From assembly GCA_037102815.1 (NCBI GenBank), contig BTPP01000001.1, positions 5,791,001 through 5,855,000 of the forward strand: a stretch of 64,000 nt of DNA, read 5' to 3'. The number at the start of each line of letters is the position of its first letter. The stretch's first letter is position 1. Below the pieces are notes generated by a model. The model saw nothing but the letters and a program-made list of their open reading frames with translations. It had not been told where the DNA came from and ran no database searches. Positions 42,534-53,110 of the stretch are shown in pieces. A program made the position numbers and the translations under genes. This stretch comes from Neurospora intermedia (lineage: Eukaryota > Ascomycota > Sordariomycetes > Sordariales > Sordariaceae).

Positions 42534-44611
42534 CTAACATAACCCCTCATTTCCCATAAACCTCTCCTTCCCCCTCCTCACAAACCTCACCGGCACATGC
42601 CTCCCCCCGGTCAATTTGAGCGTCACCACCGATTCCGCCTGCTGAACCGTCTCCTTCGCCTTCTCCTGCGCCTTCGCATACACGTGCCTCCTCTGCTCCG
42701 GTACCATCATCTGCACCTCTTCATCACTCGCATCCACCGCCAGCTCAACCGAGTACTTTTGAAACAGCACCGCAATAGCAGCGACCATCTCCACCATGGC
42801 AATTCTCCTTCCCAGACAGGAGCGCGCGCCATCAGAGAAGGGAATGAAGGATCCTCTCACAGGCCGAAAAAGCGTGGGCGAGGTGTCGGTGCCTTGGTAC
42901 CCGCCATAATTCTCTTCTTGCTGCTGTTTCCCCTCCCCCTTTTCGTCGTCGCTTGATGATTGCCCCTGAGACATGGAAGGCAAGTACCATCTATCGGGAT
43001 GCCACTCATCCAGATCATCCGCGTCTCCTTGCTTGGTCGTCTTGTTATGAAGAGCAGGCCAATAACGACTACTCCTTTGTACAGCCGATATAACAGGCAT
43101 GACAGGCATCATGGCGGGCATCTGATGCCTTTGTCCTCCGTCTTGTACCCATTGGTCGGTATCCGCTACTCGCTTGGGCGTCACCACCACGGGCGGTATC
43201 AGGCGCAGGGTTTCGTTGATCACAGCACCGATGTAGCTGGCAAGCAAGGCGTTGATGCTCTTCTCGTAGTCCCATGTCTCCGGGTCGGAATCCCGACCGA
43301 AAATGGCGTCGATGTCTCGCTGCACCCGCCGCTGCACTTCGGGGTGCATAGCCAGCTCGACGATGGTAAAGTGGATGACATTGGCGGTTGTTTCGTGTCC
43401 AGCAAGGGTCATGATGAAAGCATTACCCATGATTTCGCTATCCTCCAGCTTCATCGCGCCGTCATTCTTCTCCGAGGAAGACGGGTCATACTTACTCCTG
43501 ACCAGTTGACCCATGATATTCATCCCCTCCCTCTCCTGAACTCCCGCTCGAATATCGTGCACCTTCTCCGTCAGGAAGGCGTTCATGTACTTGGAATAGT
43601 TCACCTTCGCCTCCCACGCTTCATGCAACTTTGCTCCCCAGGATCCCCACCGTTCGGGAATCCGCTTGAGGACCGCCGAAGGAATCAGCAACAGGATCAG
43701 GATCCTCTCCAAAACCGTCGCCAACGAATCCGCAAACGTCATCGAATACCCGTTGGGCGGCTGCAGACTCCCATACTTGGCCAGCTTCGGATCCATGTCC
43801 ACAGGCATAGACTCATGCGGCCAAAGCAGCTTCAACCCAAAGCCGACGTAGCCGATAATGTTTAGCGCCCAGCGCATGGTATCGTGCTCCAGAGTCGTAA
43901 TAATGTCCGTCATGTCCACCACATCCCCTTCCCGTCGCCCCTCTTGCGACCCAGAAGAAGAAGAACAAGAAGAGAACCACCCCCCAACCATCCCCCTCGT
44001 CTGCCTCACCGCCTCCCGGAACGTATGGCCCGCATTCCGCTCATTAAAGCTCGCGCTCGTCACCTTCCTATGCATCCTCCACACCTGTCCCTCCGTCGTC
44101 ACCACATTACTCCCAAAAATCTCCAAAATCCCATACTGCCTCGTATCCTTGGGGAACGCCTCCCGTCTGCTCATCACCTGGGATATGACCCCCGCATCCG
44201 AGGTGTAGCACGCCAGCCCGTTCCAGCTGGCCACGACAAACGTGTCGCTTCCCAGACGAGTAAAGTGCGAGCGTGGGGAGGGGTGGTATTCCCAGTCGGG
44301 CGTCATGACGAAGACATAGGAGGCGTACAGCCGCTCAGGGAGCAGACGAGTGAGGATGGGGAGGAGGAAGTGCCGGGTTGTGAGCCAGAGGGGGGAGAGG
44401 GGGTAGATTGCTGTCATCATAATTAGTCAATTTTTCTTCGAGATCATGAGTATGTATGAAGGGGAAAAAAGAAAAAAAACTTACGGGTAACAAGAACGGG
44501 ATACCCCGTTTTCCTGGCTTTGGCAATGTTGCTCCTAAAGCCCGCATAGATCTTGTAGGTCGCCCAGGCCAAAAAGACCCCCAAGAGGGTGACGAGGGGT
44601 GTGAGTCTCAT
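42534..44611 (-). CDS. Cytochrome P450 monooxygenase
   Basis: Two exons (44611-44485 and 44410-42534) give 667 residues. The first exon is easy to miss but supplies the membrane anchor (LTPLVTLLGVFLAWATYKIY) and the start MRL. The join reads PVLVTPIYPLSPLW, in phase. The haem-binding loop FSDGARSCLGRR lies near 570, with Cys present. The I-helix oxygen-binding AGHETT is near 378, and the ExxR helix is NETLRLIPPV near 440. The length exceeds the usual 500-550 residues because of an insertion after the ExxR region (Met/Pro-rich, then Gln/Asp-rich) and a longer pre-haem loop with an acidic/Gln stretch. It is an ER-membrane oxidase of the fungal class. I cannot place the CYP family or substrate. 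No biosynthetic cluster surrounds it. Confidence 0.93.
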
Positions 44612-46162
44612 GGTTTAGTCCAGTTCAGTTCAGATCAAGTTGCTTTACCACCAGGTCTTACTGAACAACACACACAACGAGGGAGAGAATCTAGCGGTGG
44701 AGTTGAGAGAGAGAAAGAGAGGGAGAAAGAGGGACTGTTGATAGCCAGTATCAAACAGGTTCGTCGAGGAGGAGGAGGAGGGGAAAAGAAGTGATTTTAT
44801 TAAGAAACCAAAAAAATAATGAAGATCCTTCATGTCATCATTGACTTTGAGAATTTTTTTCTAAAGAAGAGAAGGCGCCTATCAATGGTCATATCAAGCC
44901 TAGTTTCTAGTAGAGGCCCAAGCGGGGGGAATCGAGGATCCCCGTTCGTATCGGGTCCCGGAACACTAGCGCATGAAAAATGGATTGAGGTCGATGTGAT
45001 CGGCGCGCTTTTGTTGGAAAGGCCTACATACTTACTATGTATGCGTAAGTAGTTTTCTTTCACCCTTTTCTTTCCTCGGGGGAGGAGGGTTAGTCTGGTG
45101 CTCAATTGTTTCGATTCAGCTTGCCTCGGTCTACCGACGCTACAGACTAGTGTAGGCTAACGGGAATATGTCCAAGTTTGGGGGAGGGGTCCACCGACCT
45201 ACCGGCTACCGTACATGTATGGGACAGATATGTGGTATTTCCATTTCTATGATGCGCTGTATGTTCGAGGTTCGTCGTCCCTTCTGACCTCTTAAGTCTA
45301 GGGACAAGGTTGAGGAACCAACGGATAATATGGAAGAAGCAAAGTGAAAAACGTTGATAAGGGGAATGGATATAACACAGTAGTGTAGTAGCGGCAAGTG
45401 GTCGGTCAGTCTATCAACCCCGTTCGTTCGGCAGATAACAACATGGAACTTGCGGCTCTTTTTGGTCATGGGTTCTTTTTTTGTACTACACTGTGAGTCT
45501 GAACTATTTATGTATGTAGTGTAGTATGGGGAGGACCCTGTCCGTCGCAAAGTTCAGTGAAACTAGGTAGCGTAGCGTCTTCGGCAAACTGAATCGAAAC
45601 CAATCGTGTGTCTTGACCCTTGAAGACGGAGAACCATGGGAAAGAAACAAAAACTTGGTCGTTGCGTGATGAAACGCGGATCATCGTCGGAAACTCGGAA
45701 CCCCTCTCGCCCCCCCTGCCAAGCACAATCAACACGGCATGTGAAATCCCTCTTTTTCTCTTCAAAAAGATGGCTTGCAGCTCTCCCGAACGGAAGGAAA
45801 CGAACCGCGCCACTTCCGACTTTTTCGCAACGCCTTCCCAGGTCGGGACCGTTGCTTGTCAATCTTGCAAGAGGTTGGTTGGAATTGTAACTTGCGCTCA
45901 GTCGTTTGCTTGCGCGTATGTAACATTACTACTGTACTTAGTCGTAGTGTGTAACAATGAGGGTGCAAATTTACACTGCACCGTGTATGTACGCCAGACA
46001 GTGTCACGTTCAGCTGTCAGACTGTAAATGCCCCATAAGCCCTTCAGGCCAATCAGAAGCGTCGAGATAACGACACTTCAACTCCTGGCACTCGACAACA
46101 CCGAGAACACTCGACAGTTTCATACTTGGGGGTTGTAGTGCGGTGGTGGGACCTTTCTTCAA

Positions 46163-46185
46163 CCCCCTACTCGTTAAGTAGGGGG
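46163..46185. repeat. 23-nt palindrome inside the left MITE arm
   Basis: CCCCCTACTCGTTAAGTAGGGGG-type inverted repeat: CCCCCTACT pairs with AGTAGGGGG-like sequence around a short centre. A matching palindrome lies in the right arm at 46522-46544. Confidence 0.8.
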
Positions 46186-46521
46186 TAGGGAAAACCTGGG
46201 ACAGCTTTTTATTCATGGGACATCTGCAAACTAAGCGTTCACCATAGAAAATTGTTAGTGAAGCGACTGCAAGAAATTTTTCAACCACAAAACTATTTTC
46301 TAAAAATCAGCCAAAAATTAGGGAGTACGAGTAAGGGCTAAGATGACTATCCTGAGAGTTGCATTAAATTTGATCGAAGTGTTGGAGAGAAAACGCGGAT
46401 GCAGCCTTCTTTTGCTACCAAAATTTTGGTTTTGGTCTGGCGGTTGCTATGCTCCAGAGGCGATGGTGCATGCTAATAATCTCGGTGTCCCAGAATAAAA
46501 AGTTGTCCCAGAATTCCCCAA

Positions 46522-46544
46522 CCCCCTACTTAACGAGTAGGGGG
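46522..46544. repeat. 23-nt palindrome inside the right MITE arm
   Basis: CCCCCTACTTAACGAGTAGG followed by more G. It is the counterpart of the left-arm palindrome in opposite orientation, as expected of paired terminal repeats. Confidence 0.8.
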
Positions 46545-48150
46545 GTTAAAAGCCTTGGCGCCCAGAACCCCCCAAGTACTACAGATGAGCCAAAGAACTT
46601 GGTCCAACAACTGATACCTACTTTTGAGCCATTCAAGGTACTGAAACAAGCAAAAATTTGTGTCTCATCCGGAGCTCCTGCCCAAAACTAATGTCGAGAT
46701 GCTTCGTTGTTTCGTTTCGTTTTCACCTCAACCTCCCCCAGCCAACCGCGCATCATCAACATGTGTGGAAGCTGAGATGGTTCTGATGGATTTGGTTCTT
46801 TCTCGTGAAGGAGTGCGGCTCAGCGGGGGAGGGTTTGATGAGCTCATCCGACGTCTGGTCTACGACATCAGTTGACACATGTCCGTGTCATGCTTGCTGC
46901 ACAGACTCAAGACATTACATACGCGTGTGGGCACTGGGACGCCGTGCGCGCACCTGGCATGTCTGGTCAGCGTTAATGTTGAGCAACTTAGCCAAGAGGG
47001 TCGGATGGCAAACCTGTTCCTACGTGTACTGGCTGTTGGTACATTGGATGGCAGCTGTACGGAGGCCTGAATTATGGTGAAAAGCTGCGTTGAAGGTTTG
47101 GTTTGGCCTCGAAGAGTTGCCCCCCGACTTTGGTACGAGTTGGCATTGGATGCCGCTTAGTTGTTCAATTGGTTGTTTCTCCGTGGGCGAGTGTCCTCGC
47201 ACCTCGGCTGACTGCTCATCAAGCTGGCTCACGCTCCCAAGCCCGGCGTTGGATGTTGGGTCAAGTTAAAGCTTCCATCCGGACTGAATGCTGTGCTGTC
47301 CTTTTTCCCAAGCAAGACCAGCGTATGTATTCTGCAGTTGAGTCCACAGTCGGCGCCCTTCCTCTCCTTTGGGTTCTCATCCGGTCTGGTCTCAACAGCG
47401 GCATTGGGAGTCATGCAACTCCCGTTACTGTCTTGGTCGTCTGGTCTGATGATGATGGCGGGAAGCAAAAGCATCGCTGTCAGGTCGGTGAAACATGGCG
47501 CAGAAGGTGGCGGCTCGTATCAAGGTAGGTACATATGCTCAGAAGAGAAAGTTGCCTGTCTGGCTACCTGGTCATGATACCTGCTGTCAGTGTCTGCCGA
47601 AAACATGAAGCAAGCAAGCAACACGGCTAGTTATCTGGCCTGGCTTGAGGGAGTCTGTCATCTGTGCAGTGAGTGTTCCTTAGGTACTTACCTGACAGCT
47701 GCCTGGGCAACGAGTGTCTTTCGGGCCTGCCCACCCGGTTCCACCCACCTTCGAGGTCGCGACTGGAAGGTTACGACATAGTGATCGAATCCCTATGAAG
47801 CGGATAGCCCTCGCTTGGAGGGGTAGGTAAGTTGAGCACAAGGCGATTGCTTTCCCAACTGTGTGTGTGTCGTGTTGCAAAGAAAAGAGGGACACCCAGC
47901 CATCGGAGAGCTCTCCGTCTGGTCCGATGTCTGACTTCTTGTGGAGTAGCTCCCAAGGTCAAGTCAGGATGGGATACATCCGGTCTGATGTCTCTTTCTC
48001 CCGAACGCCATGTACATCCCATTCTTTATTTCGTCTCGGTTGCTGCAGCTGGAGAGTACGTCCGAACGTGCCGTAGAAGCATACCTAGTGCACCATCCTT
48101 GGACCTGCCTAGGTTGTGGGCATGTGGGCTTGCGGCGACCGGCGAGGAGA

Positions 48151-48172
48151 GGGGGGGGGGGGGGGGGGGGGG
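48151..48172. repeat. Poly-G tract, 22 nt
   Basis: An uninterrupted G run in the gene-poor region, able to form quadruplex structure. Its exact length may be uncertain in any assembly. Confidence 0.9.
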
Positions 48173-48394
48173 TCTGTCTGCAAGAGTAGTAAATTACAGG
48201 GCGCTTGAGTCGCGATCAAGCGCTCGTGTCCAAAAGGGGAAAATAACGAGGATTCACTTACTTATGAACAGTCATGCCTGCTCGTAACTTTCAGACATGG
48301 AAAAAGGAAGACGCAATGCTTGAGTGGTTATCGTCTCTTATACTTCAAGTCTGTTAAGGTTGAACAGAGGGAGAAGTAGATTATTCGCAGTCTG

Positions 48395-48422
48395 AAAAAA
48401 AAAAAAAAAAAAAAAAAAAAAA
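48395..48422. repeat. Poly-A tract, 28 nt
   Basis: An uninterrupted A run. No element boundaries or coding remnants are seen next to it. Confidence 0.9.
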
Positions 48423-49983
48423 CAGAGAACAGGAAGCATGGTCAGTAACGGCCTGCAAAGGTAGCTCTCAGCTGTAGTGCGATGGTTTTAGAGGAAAGCG
48501 AGACCGTTGACCGCGGGACTAATGGGTACTAGCCCGAGAGGTAGTAGTAGTAGCACCTGCCGCTGCTGTAGGAACACTCGGAAGGCGCCACCACTGCTTC
48601 AGTATCACCTAATACAAAGTGTCTGCCTTCTATATTATCGAAGCCTCTGGTTCACAGGTGCCGACTGTAGTGATTAAATCCAGAGGTAGCTACTTCATGG
48701 GCATTATCGCGGTTTCCCGAGTCGTGACATCGGAAATTGTGATCATTTTCGGAGGAGCGGTGATGGAAACAGTCACATGGTGCAGTGCAATTGCTTCATT
48801 TGATGCCCTGCTAGCCAGGTTCTGTTGATTCCTTCCTAGTCTAGCTACCTAAACTTTTGCTTTTTTGCTTTTGCTCTTCAAGTAGCATCCCTTAAAGTGT
48901 GAACTGAATCCTTCCTCTCTTCATGGCGAACAAAACACTATTATCGCACAGCTATACAAAGTCCCGCGCGCACGAAGACCAAACTGAATGGCAACATCAT
49001 CATCTTCGTGATGTGCCTGCCTGTTCATAATGATTCACGGAAACTCGAGCCAAAACACAAAAGTACAAAGAGGAAGAAAGTGTATCGTGAAAAAGTGATT
49101 ACCCTATCTTGTGAAGAATGCAACGGATGCAACGAAAATGTAAAAAGCAAAAATCGCTTCCTCATAACCGGCATCAACTGATGATGTCCCTAGCTCCCTA
49201 ATTTCCCTCTGCTTTTTTTTCCTGCGACCCTTTGGTATACCCGTATCCCTTCCTCACTCCATGCGAGTGAGCCTTTATTTTATTCTCCCTCCAAAAAGAT
49301 GAAAATCGGTCCTGTCCACACCCAGGCTGGTAGCTGTGAATGTGGAATACTTTTTTTTTGTGATTGTTTTTCTGTTTTCTGGTTTCTTCCTCCTCCCTGT
49401 GTACTGCGCTTCGTGTGCTTGCGCTCGTTTCCTTCATCGTTCCAATCGATGAAGCAATTTCACCAAACTCTTTATATCTTCGCGTCATTGTTGTGTGAAC
49501 GTTGCGAATATTCTCTCTTTCTTCTTAACCTGAATGAACATGGGTATCCAGGAGTTCCATTTTTCTTCTCCGTTGATGACTATGTGAGCCATCCCTTCTT
49601 TCTGTGAAAACTGCCACCAAACCGCTTCGTCGCTGTCAAAGACTTTTTTTCTGTGGAAAGAAAACCACTGCAGCAATTTCCAGATATTGTTCGTAGCCGG
49701 GTAATGTGAGTGCCGTTTTACAGCAATCGCAAAAAGCTGTGGTGAAATAGATAAAGAGCAATACAGAAAACGAAATGAAAATAATGCCAGCTGAAAGGAA
49801 TGCCGGTTGCTGAGAAATGCTTATTATGATGAAAGGCTTGAGCATAAAAGAAAAAATATGCATTGAAAACATCAAAACGCCTTTCCATGCTCTTGCACAT
49901 GCTCTTTCCCACTCTGAAGTGTTATTGCTGTTACTGTTGTTGGTGTTGTTGTGGTCGTTGTATGGTTTTAAGACGCTTACGCC

Positions 49984-51765
49984 TTAATAACGGTTGGGAT
50001 AACTGCCCGACGAGTAGTCCGCATATCCAGATCCCTGCATGGTCTCAGACGTGCCACTTCCACCTTCGTACTTGGGACGTGTATTGTCCTGGAAATTGGT
50101 GAGAATGGAAGCGGCATGCGAAGCGGTGATGGAAGGACCGCCGGCGTACTGGTTGTTTGCTTCGGAGAAAGTGCGACGGGGCTCGTACGAAGCAGGCTGG
50201 GGAGGGCGGTAAGCAGCAATGGTCTCTCTCCTCTGCGAAACTGGCTGGTAGAACGAGTTGTCATTTTGGAGCATGGGGTTCATGCTAGATCCAGAGGTAG
50301 ACATGCTGCCGCTGCCGCTGGTACCCAAGCCGCCCGGAGCGCTGTAGCTGGCGGTAAGACCAGTATAGCTTGGGTTGACATATCCGCGGCTGGAGCCGAT
50401 AGGGGCAAGAGTGGTACCGCCGTAGGTGGCGGATGTGTTGTTTTGGAGCCCGCTGTTGACCGAATTACCAGACTGGTAGTAACTGGAGGGGCCCTGACGG
50501 TAGCTGGGAGCCCAGTCAGTTCTGTTAAAGCTGGGAGAGGAGACACTGGTCTGGCGCTCAGCATACGATCTGTCGTTATAGTCGTTGTAGCCGCTACCGG
50601 ATGAGTAGGAATAGGAGGGACCCTGGGAGTAATGAGCCGGCCAGTTAGATCTGCTTGGGCTGGGAGAAGGGAGGTTGTTGTGAGCTCCGGCGTACTGCCT
50701 GTCGTCGTAGCCGTAAGCAGCACGTTGCTGATGCGAGTAGTGATAGCTCGAGTCATCCGAGTCGGTGCCCGGGGTGGCCTGCTTACGACGCTTCTCGGGG
50801 GTGGTCACGTTTCCTGTGTTGGCCTTCTTCTTATTCGCCTTCTCCTTGCGCTCCTTCTCGAGGGTCTCGTCAGTACCATCATACTCGGGAAGAATCTCGA
50901 CGTCGGGGAGACCATGTGAGGGGTGGCCGGAGTTGAGGGCCTCCTCAAGGGGGGCTTTGAAATGCTCCTCGATGATGTCGATGATTTGGACCGAAGAGTA
51001 CACACGATCGCAGAGTCTGAGCAGGGCAGGCGCGACCCTAGAGGTGGGGAGGAAGTCGAGTTCATCGAGTTCGTCTTCATAATCATCGCGGGTCCGCTTC
51101 TTGTCTCTCTGAAGACGTGCCTTCTCACGCGCCTTGCTAGCCTCTTCCTGACGCTGTTGCTCGCGCTTACGGGGGACAAGCTTCCATCCGTTCAGAGTTC
51201 CTCCCTTCAAGTTCGGATTCTCCCAATGGCTGATATCGGACCAAATCTGGGCACGGACGATTGTGCCGATGATGAGATTGCACTGGTCAAGAGAGTATTC
51301 GGCCAAATTACGGTAACGAGCGCGCTGATAGTGCTTGCGACACAGGTTGCACCAGACACGATCAGGCATTTGTCTCGTTGCCTTCTTGTTGCGCCCAAAG
51401 AACTGAGAAACGGCCTTGCGGGGTGGCGCATTGGTGTTGCATTTGCTTGTGTGGTAGCAACGGGTGCCACCACGGCGAAGGTCTGCCTCGAGGGCGATAC
51501 GATCTGTGCGGTCTTCTTCGGTTCGGGGGTCCAGATACCTGGCCGCTCTGGTCACCCAGTCAAGATTCAAATCCTGCTCCTCGTCCTCTAGGCTAGCATT
51601 GTCGGCCATAGGAGAAGACTGCTCCGCAGTGGGCGTATCGCTGGATGAGGTCTCCATGCGAACGTTGCGTCGTCCACCGCGATTGTGAGGGGGGGTGGGC
51701 AGTTGTTGCTGAGACCACACCGAGCCCTCCTGGGGTGACTGTGGCTTGATGCGAGACGGAGCCAT
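49984..51765 (-). CDS. Cys-motif protein with Tyr/Ser/Gly-rich repeats
   Basis: A 593-residue protein from the ATG at 51765 (AGCATGGCTCC context). The frame is open to 51828, but that extension looks like leader. I do not recognise a named family. Residues about 95-165 form a Cys/His module: RCYHTSKC, then a basic SQFFGRNKKATRQMPDRVWC stretch, then NLCRKHYQRARYRN. This could bind zinc and nucleic acid. A helical, charged region follows (KREQQRQEEASKAREKAR), with a segment similar to RLCDRVYSSVQIIDIIEEHF. The last 230 residues are rich in Tyr, Ser, Gly and Asn. They contain two related repeats of about 40 residues (YDDRQYAG...SNWPAHYSQGPS and YNDRSYAE...TDWAPSYRQGPS). The layout suggests a fungal transcription regulator with a prion-like tail. 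This is inference. Confidence 0.82.
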   Translation of the reverse strand: MAPSRIKPQSPQEGSVWSQQQLPTPPHNRGGRRNVRMETSSSDTPTAEQSSPMADNASLEDEEQDLNLDWVTRAARYLDPRTEEDRTDRIALEADLRRGGTRCYHTSKCNTNAPPRKAVSQFFGRNKKATRQMPDRVWCNLCRKHYQRARYRNLAEYSLDQCNLIIGTIVRAQIWSDISHWENPNLKGGTLNGWKLVPRKREQQRQEEASKAREKARLQRDKKRTRDDYEDELDELDFLPTSRVAPALLRLCDRVYSSVQIIDIIEEHFKAPLEEALNSGHPSHGLPDVEILPEYDGTDETLEKERKEKANKKKANTGNVTTPEKRRKQATPGTDSDDSSYHYSHQQRAAYGYDDRQYAGAHNNLPSPSPSRSNWPAHYSQGPSYSYSSGSGYNDYNDRSYAERQTSVSSPSFNRTDWAPSYRQGPSSYYQSGNSVNSGLQNNTSATYGGTTLAPIGSSRGYVNPSYTGLTASYSAPGGLGTSGSGSMSTSGSSMNPMLQNDNSFYQPVSQRRETIAAYRPPQPASYEPRRTFSEANNQYAGGPSITASHAASILTNFQDNTRPKYEGGSGTSETMQGSGYADYSSGSYPNRY

Positions 51766-52619
51766 GCTGAGGGAGCTTAGGTCAAGCCCAAGCGAATATC
51801 CGGATGAACGGCTACATGAAGTACGCAAGATGGTTAGCAGTCATCCCGGTTATGGTTAGAATGTGTGGTGTGGAAGGGATATACCCGAACGTCTGTTGAG
51901 ATCAGACCGAGATCAGAAAGATGCAGGGCGCAGATACTGGTCTGCAAGCACGAAGCCAATGTGCAGCGGGGTGGTGCTTGATGTAGAGGCGACTAACTGT
52001 CGCGAGATGGGCAGAGCCCCAAATTGCGCCGATGTTGTCGTTGTTATTGTTGAGATCGGCAAAGTAGGTCGAGTTGGGTTGGGTTGAAGGAGGAGGGATG
52101 AGGAAAACTCGATGGGGGGGGGGGGGAAGGCAATAAATTTATGGGGCAGAGTGCGCACTCGCACCTTTGGTCTGGCAGGTTCACAGCTCTGAGCTCGAGG
52201 TCAGAGGACTCACAGTTTTCCTATTGTAGAGGGCAACTTGGGATGGAAGTGAATGGTATCAATACGTGACCCCTTATTGAGCAAACAGCTGTGGGGGTCC
52301 AGGTTGCCACTCCGAGCAATTCACAGCCCAACTGCCCGGCTGCCGGATCAACCGACAATAGCATACCCAGGCCAAGAATGATGGATTCCTGCCGGCCGGC
52401 TTCATTGTAGGAACAACAGCGTATTTGAAGTGTATTGTGGTAATAACCGACCGGTGAAGGGGGAACGTGCTCGAGGTTGCTTATTGAAAACAACATCGAC
52501 AGAACAAACCATCGTTTGCCAGTCACTCACTCGAGATCTGGCATTGGCTCGCTCGAATCATCTGGACTTCCGTCCCATATCCTCTTCCGCCCACGTCGAC
52601 AGAGGCATGCAAGCAGCTT
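51766..52619. other. Upstream region of the Cys-motif gene
   Basis: Promoter and leader of the minus-strand gene ending at 49984. A 13-nt poly-G lies at about 52114-52126. No gene is supported. Confidence 0.45.
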
Positions 52620-53110
52620 TCACATCATGCAGAAAAATATGGGCCACGGTCGCAGAGGGGAGAAACCAACATGTGTCGAGACGCAAACAGGAGCAAAGCC
52701 ACTGAGACAAAGCAATCGGCAAAACGAGATGAACCTTCACCACGTACGTTCGATTGTTAACCCCGAAGGGTTGAGGGGTCATCGTGTAATTTGTCCCCTC
52801 GTACGTCATGCCCGAGTGGTCAACTGGCGCGCCGGTAGGAAGCTGGGCTCTCTCATAGTGGCGGGGCACATTGAATCCAGCAGAAGGCCGGAAAGTGAAG
52901 TCCGAAGTGGAAGGACTAGTCTGGAGTCAGCAGCTGATTTCGGGCAATATCAAGATGGTAAGTAACTTGCTGGTAAGCGTGTTGGGCGCCCGATGCGCCC
53001 GTTGTGCGAATTTCAGGATTCCCATGGTAGTTGGATTGCCCCGACTGGGGCGTAGTCGTTGAATTGACGACGTTGCGGATGCTCATGTTGAAGTTCTGCC
53101 GGTTGTCCAT
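52620..53110 (-). CDS. Tentative small spliced gene, Thr/Asn/Gln-rich product
   Basis: This is a possible gene of about 132 residues in three exons (53110-52967, 52920-52748, 52701-52620) with two 46-nt introns. The first exon starts AAGATGGACAACCGG and encodes [19 protein letters not shown]-like sequence. The second reads [20 protein letters not shown] followed by an [18 protein letters not shown]-type segment. The two share polar, Tyr-containing composition, and the frame is kept. The first donor (GTTACT) is poor. The second intron has a good donor (GTACGT) but no clear branch site, and the last exon looks different in character. Plus-strand GTAAGT words in the same place leave the strand uncertain. 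I know of no family. Confidence 0.33.

Larger units (their letters stand above)
46125..46576. mobile_element. MITE-like DNA transposon relic with TA target duplication
   Basis: A 452-bp element with long imperfect terminal inverted repeats of about 100 nt. The left end starts CTTGGGGGTT and the right end is its inverse (AACCCCCCAAG), both directly flanked by TA (46123-46124 and 46577-46578). That fits a TA target-site duplication of the Tc1/mariner-pogo kind. Further in, both arms carry AACCCCCTACTCG-type sequence and share words such as CTGGGACA and TTTTTATTC. The unique centre (about 46230-46470) has no transposase frame, so it is non-autonomous. The arms differ at about one base in five, which suggests an old copy. 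I cannot tell whether other copies exist in the genome. Confidence 0.8.
44612..49983. other. 5.4-kb gene-poor region with MITE and homopolymers
   Basis: No gene is supported between the P450 start and the 3' end of the next minus-strand gene. Frames are short and lack domains. It contains a 452-bp MITE (46125-46576), a 22-nt poly-G (48151-48172), a 28-nt poly-A (48395-48422) and several CCTA/GGTA words. Part near 49 kb is presumably the 3' untranslated region of the gene ending at 49984. Confidence 0.5.

Noticed and set aside
52805-52870. TGCCCGAGTGG resembling a Ser/Leu tRNA A box
   Set aside because: No B box or cloverleaf follows at the right distance.
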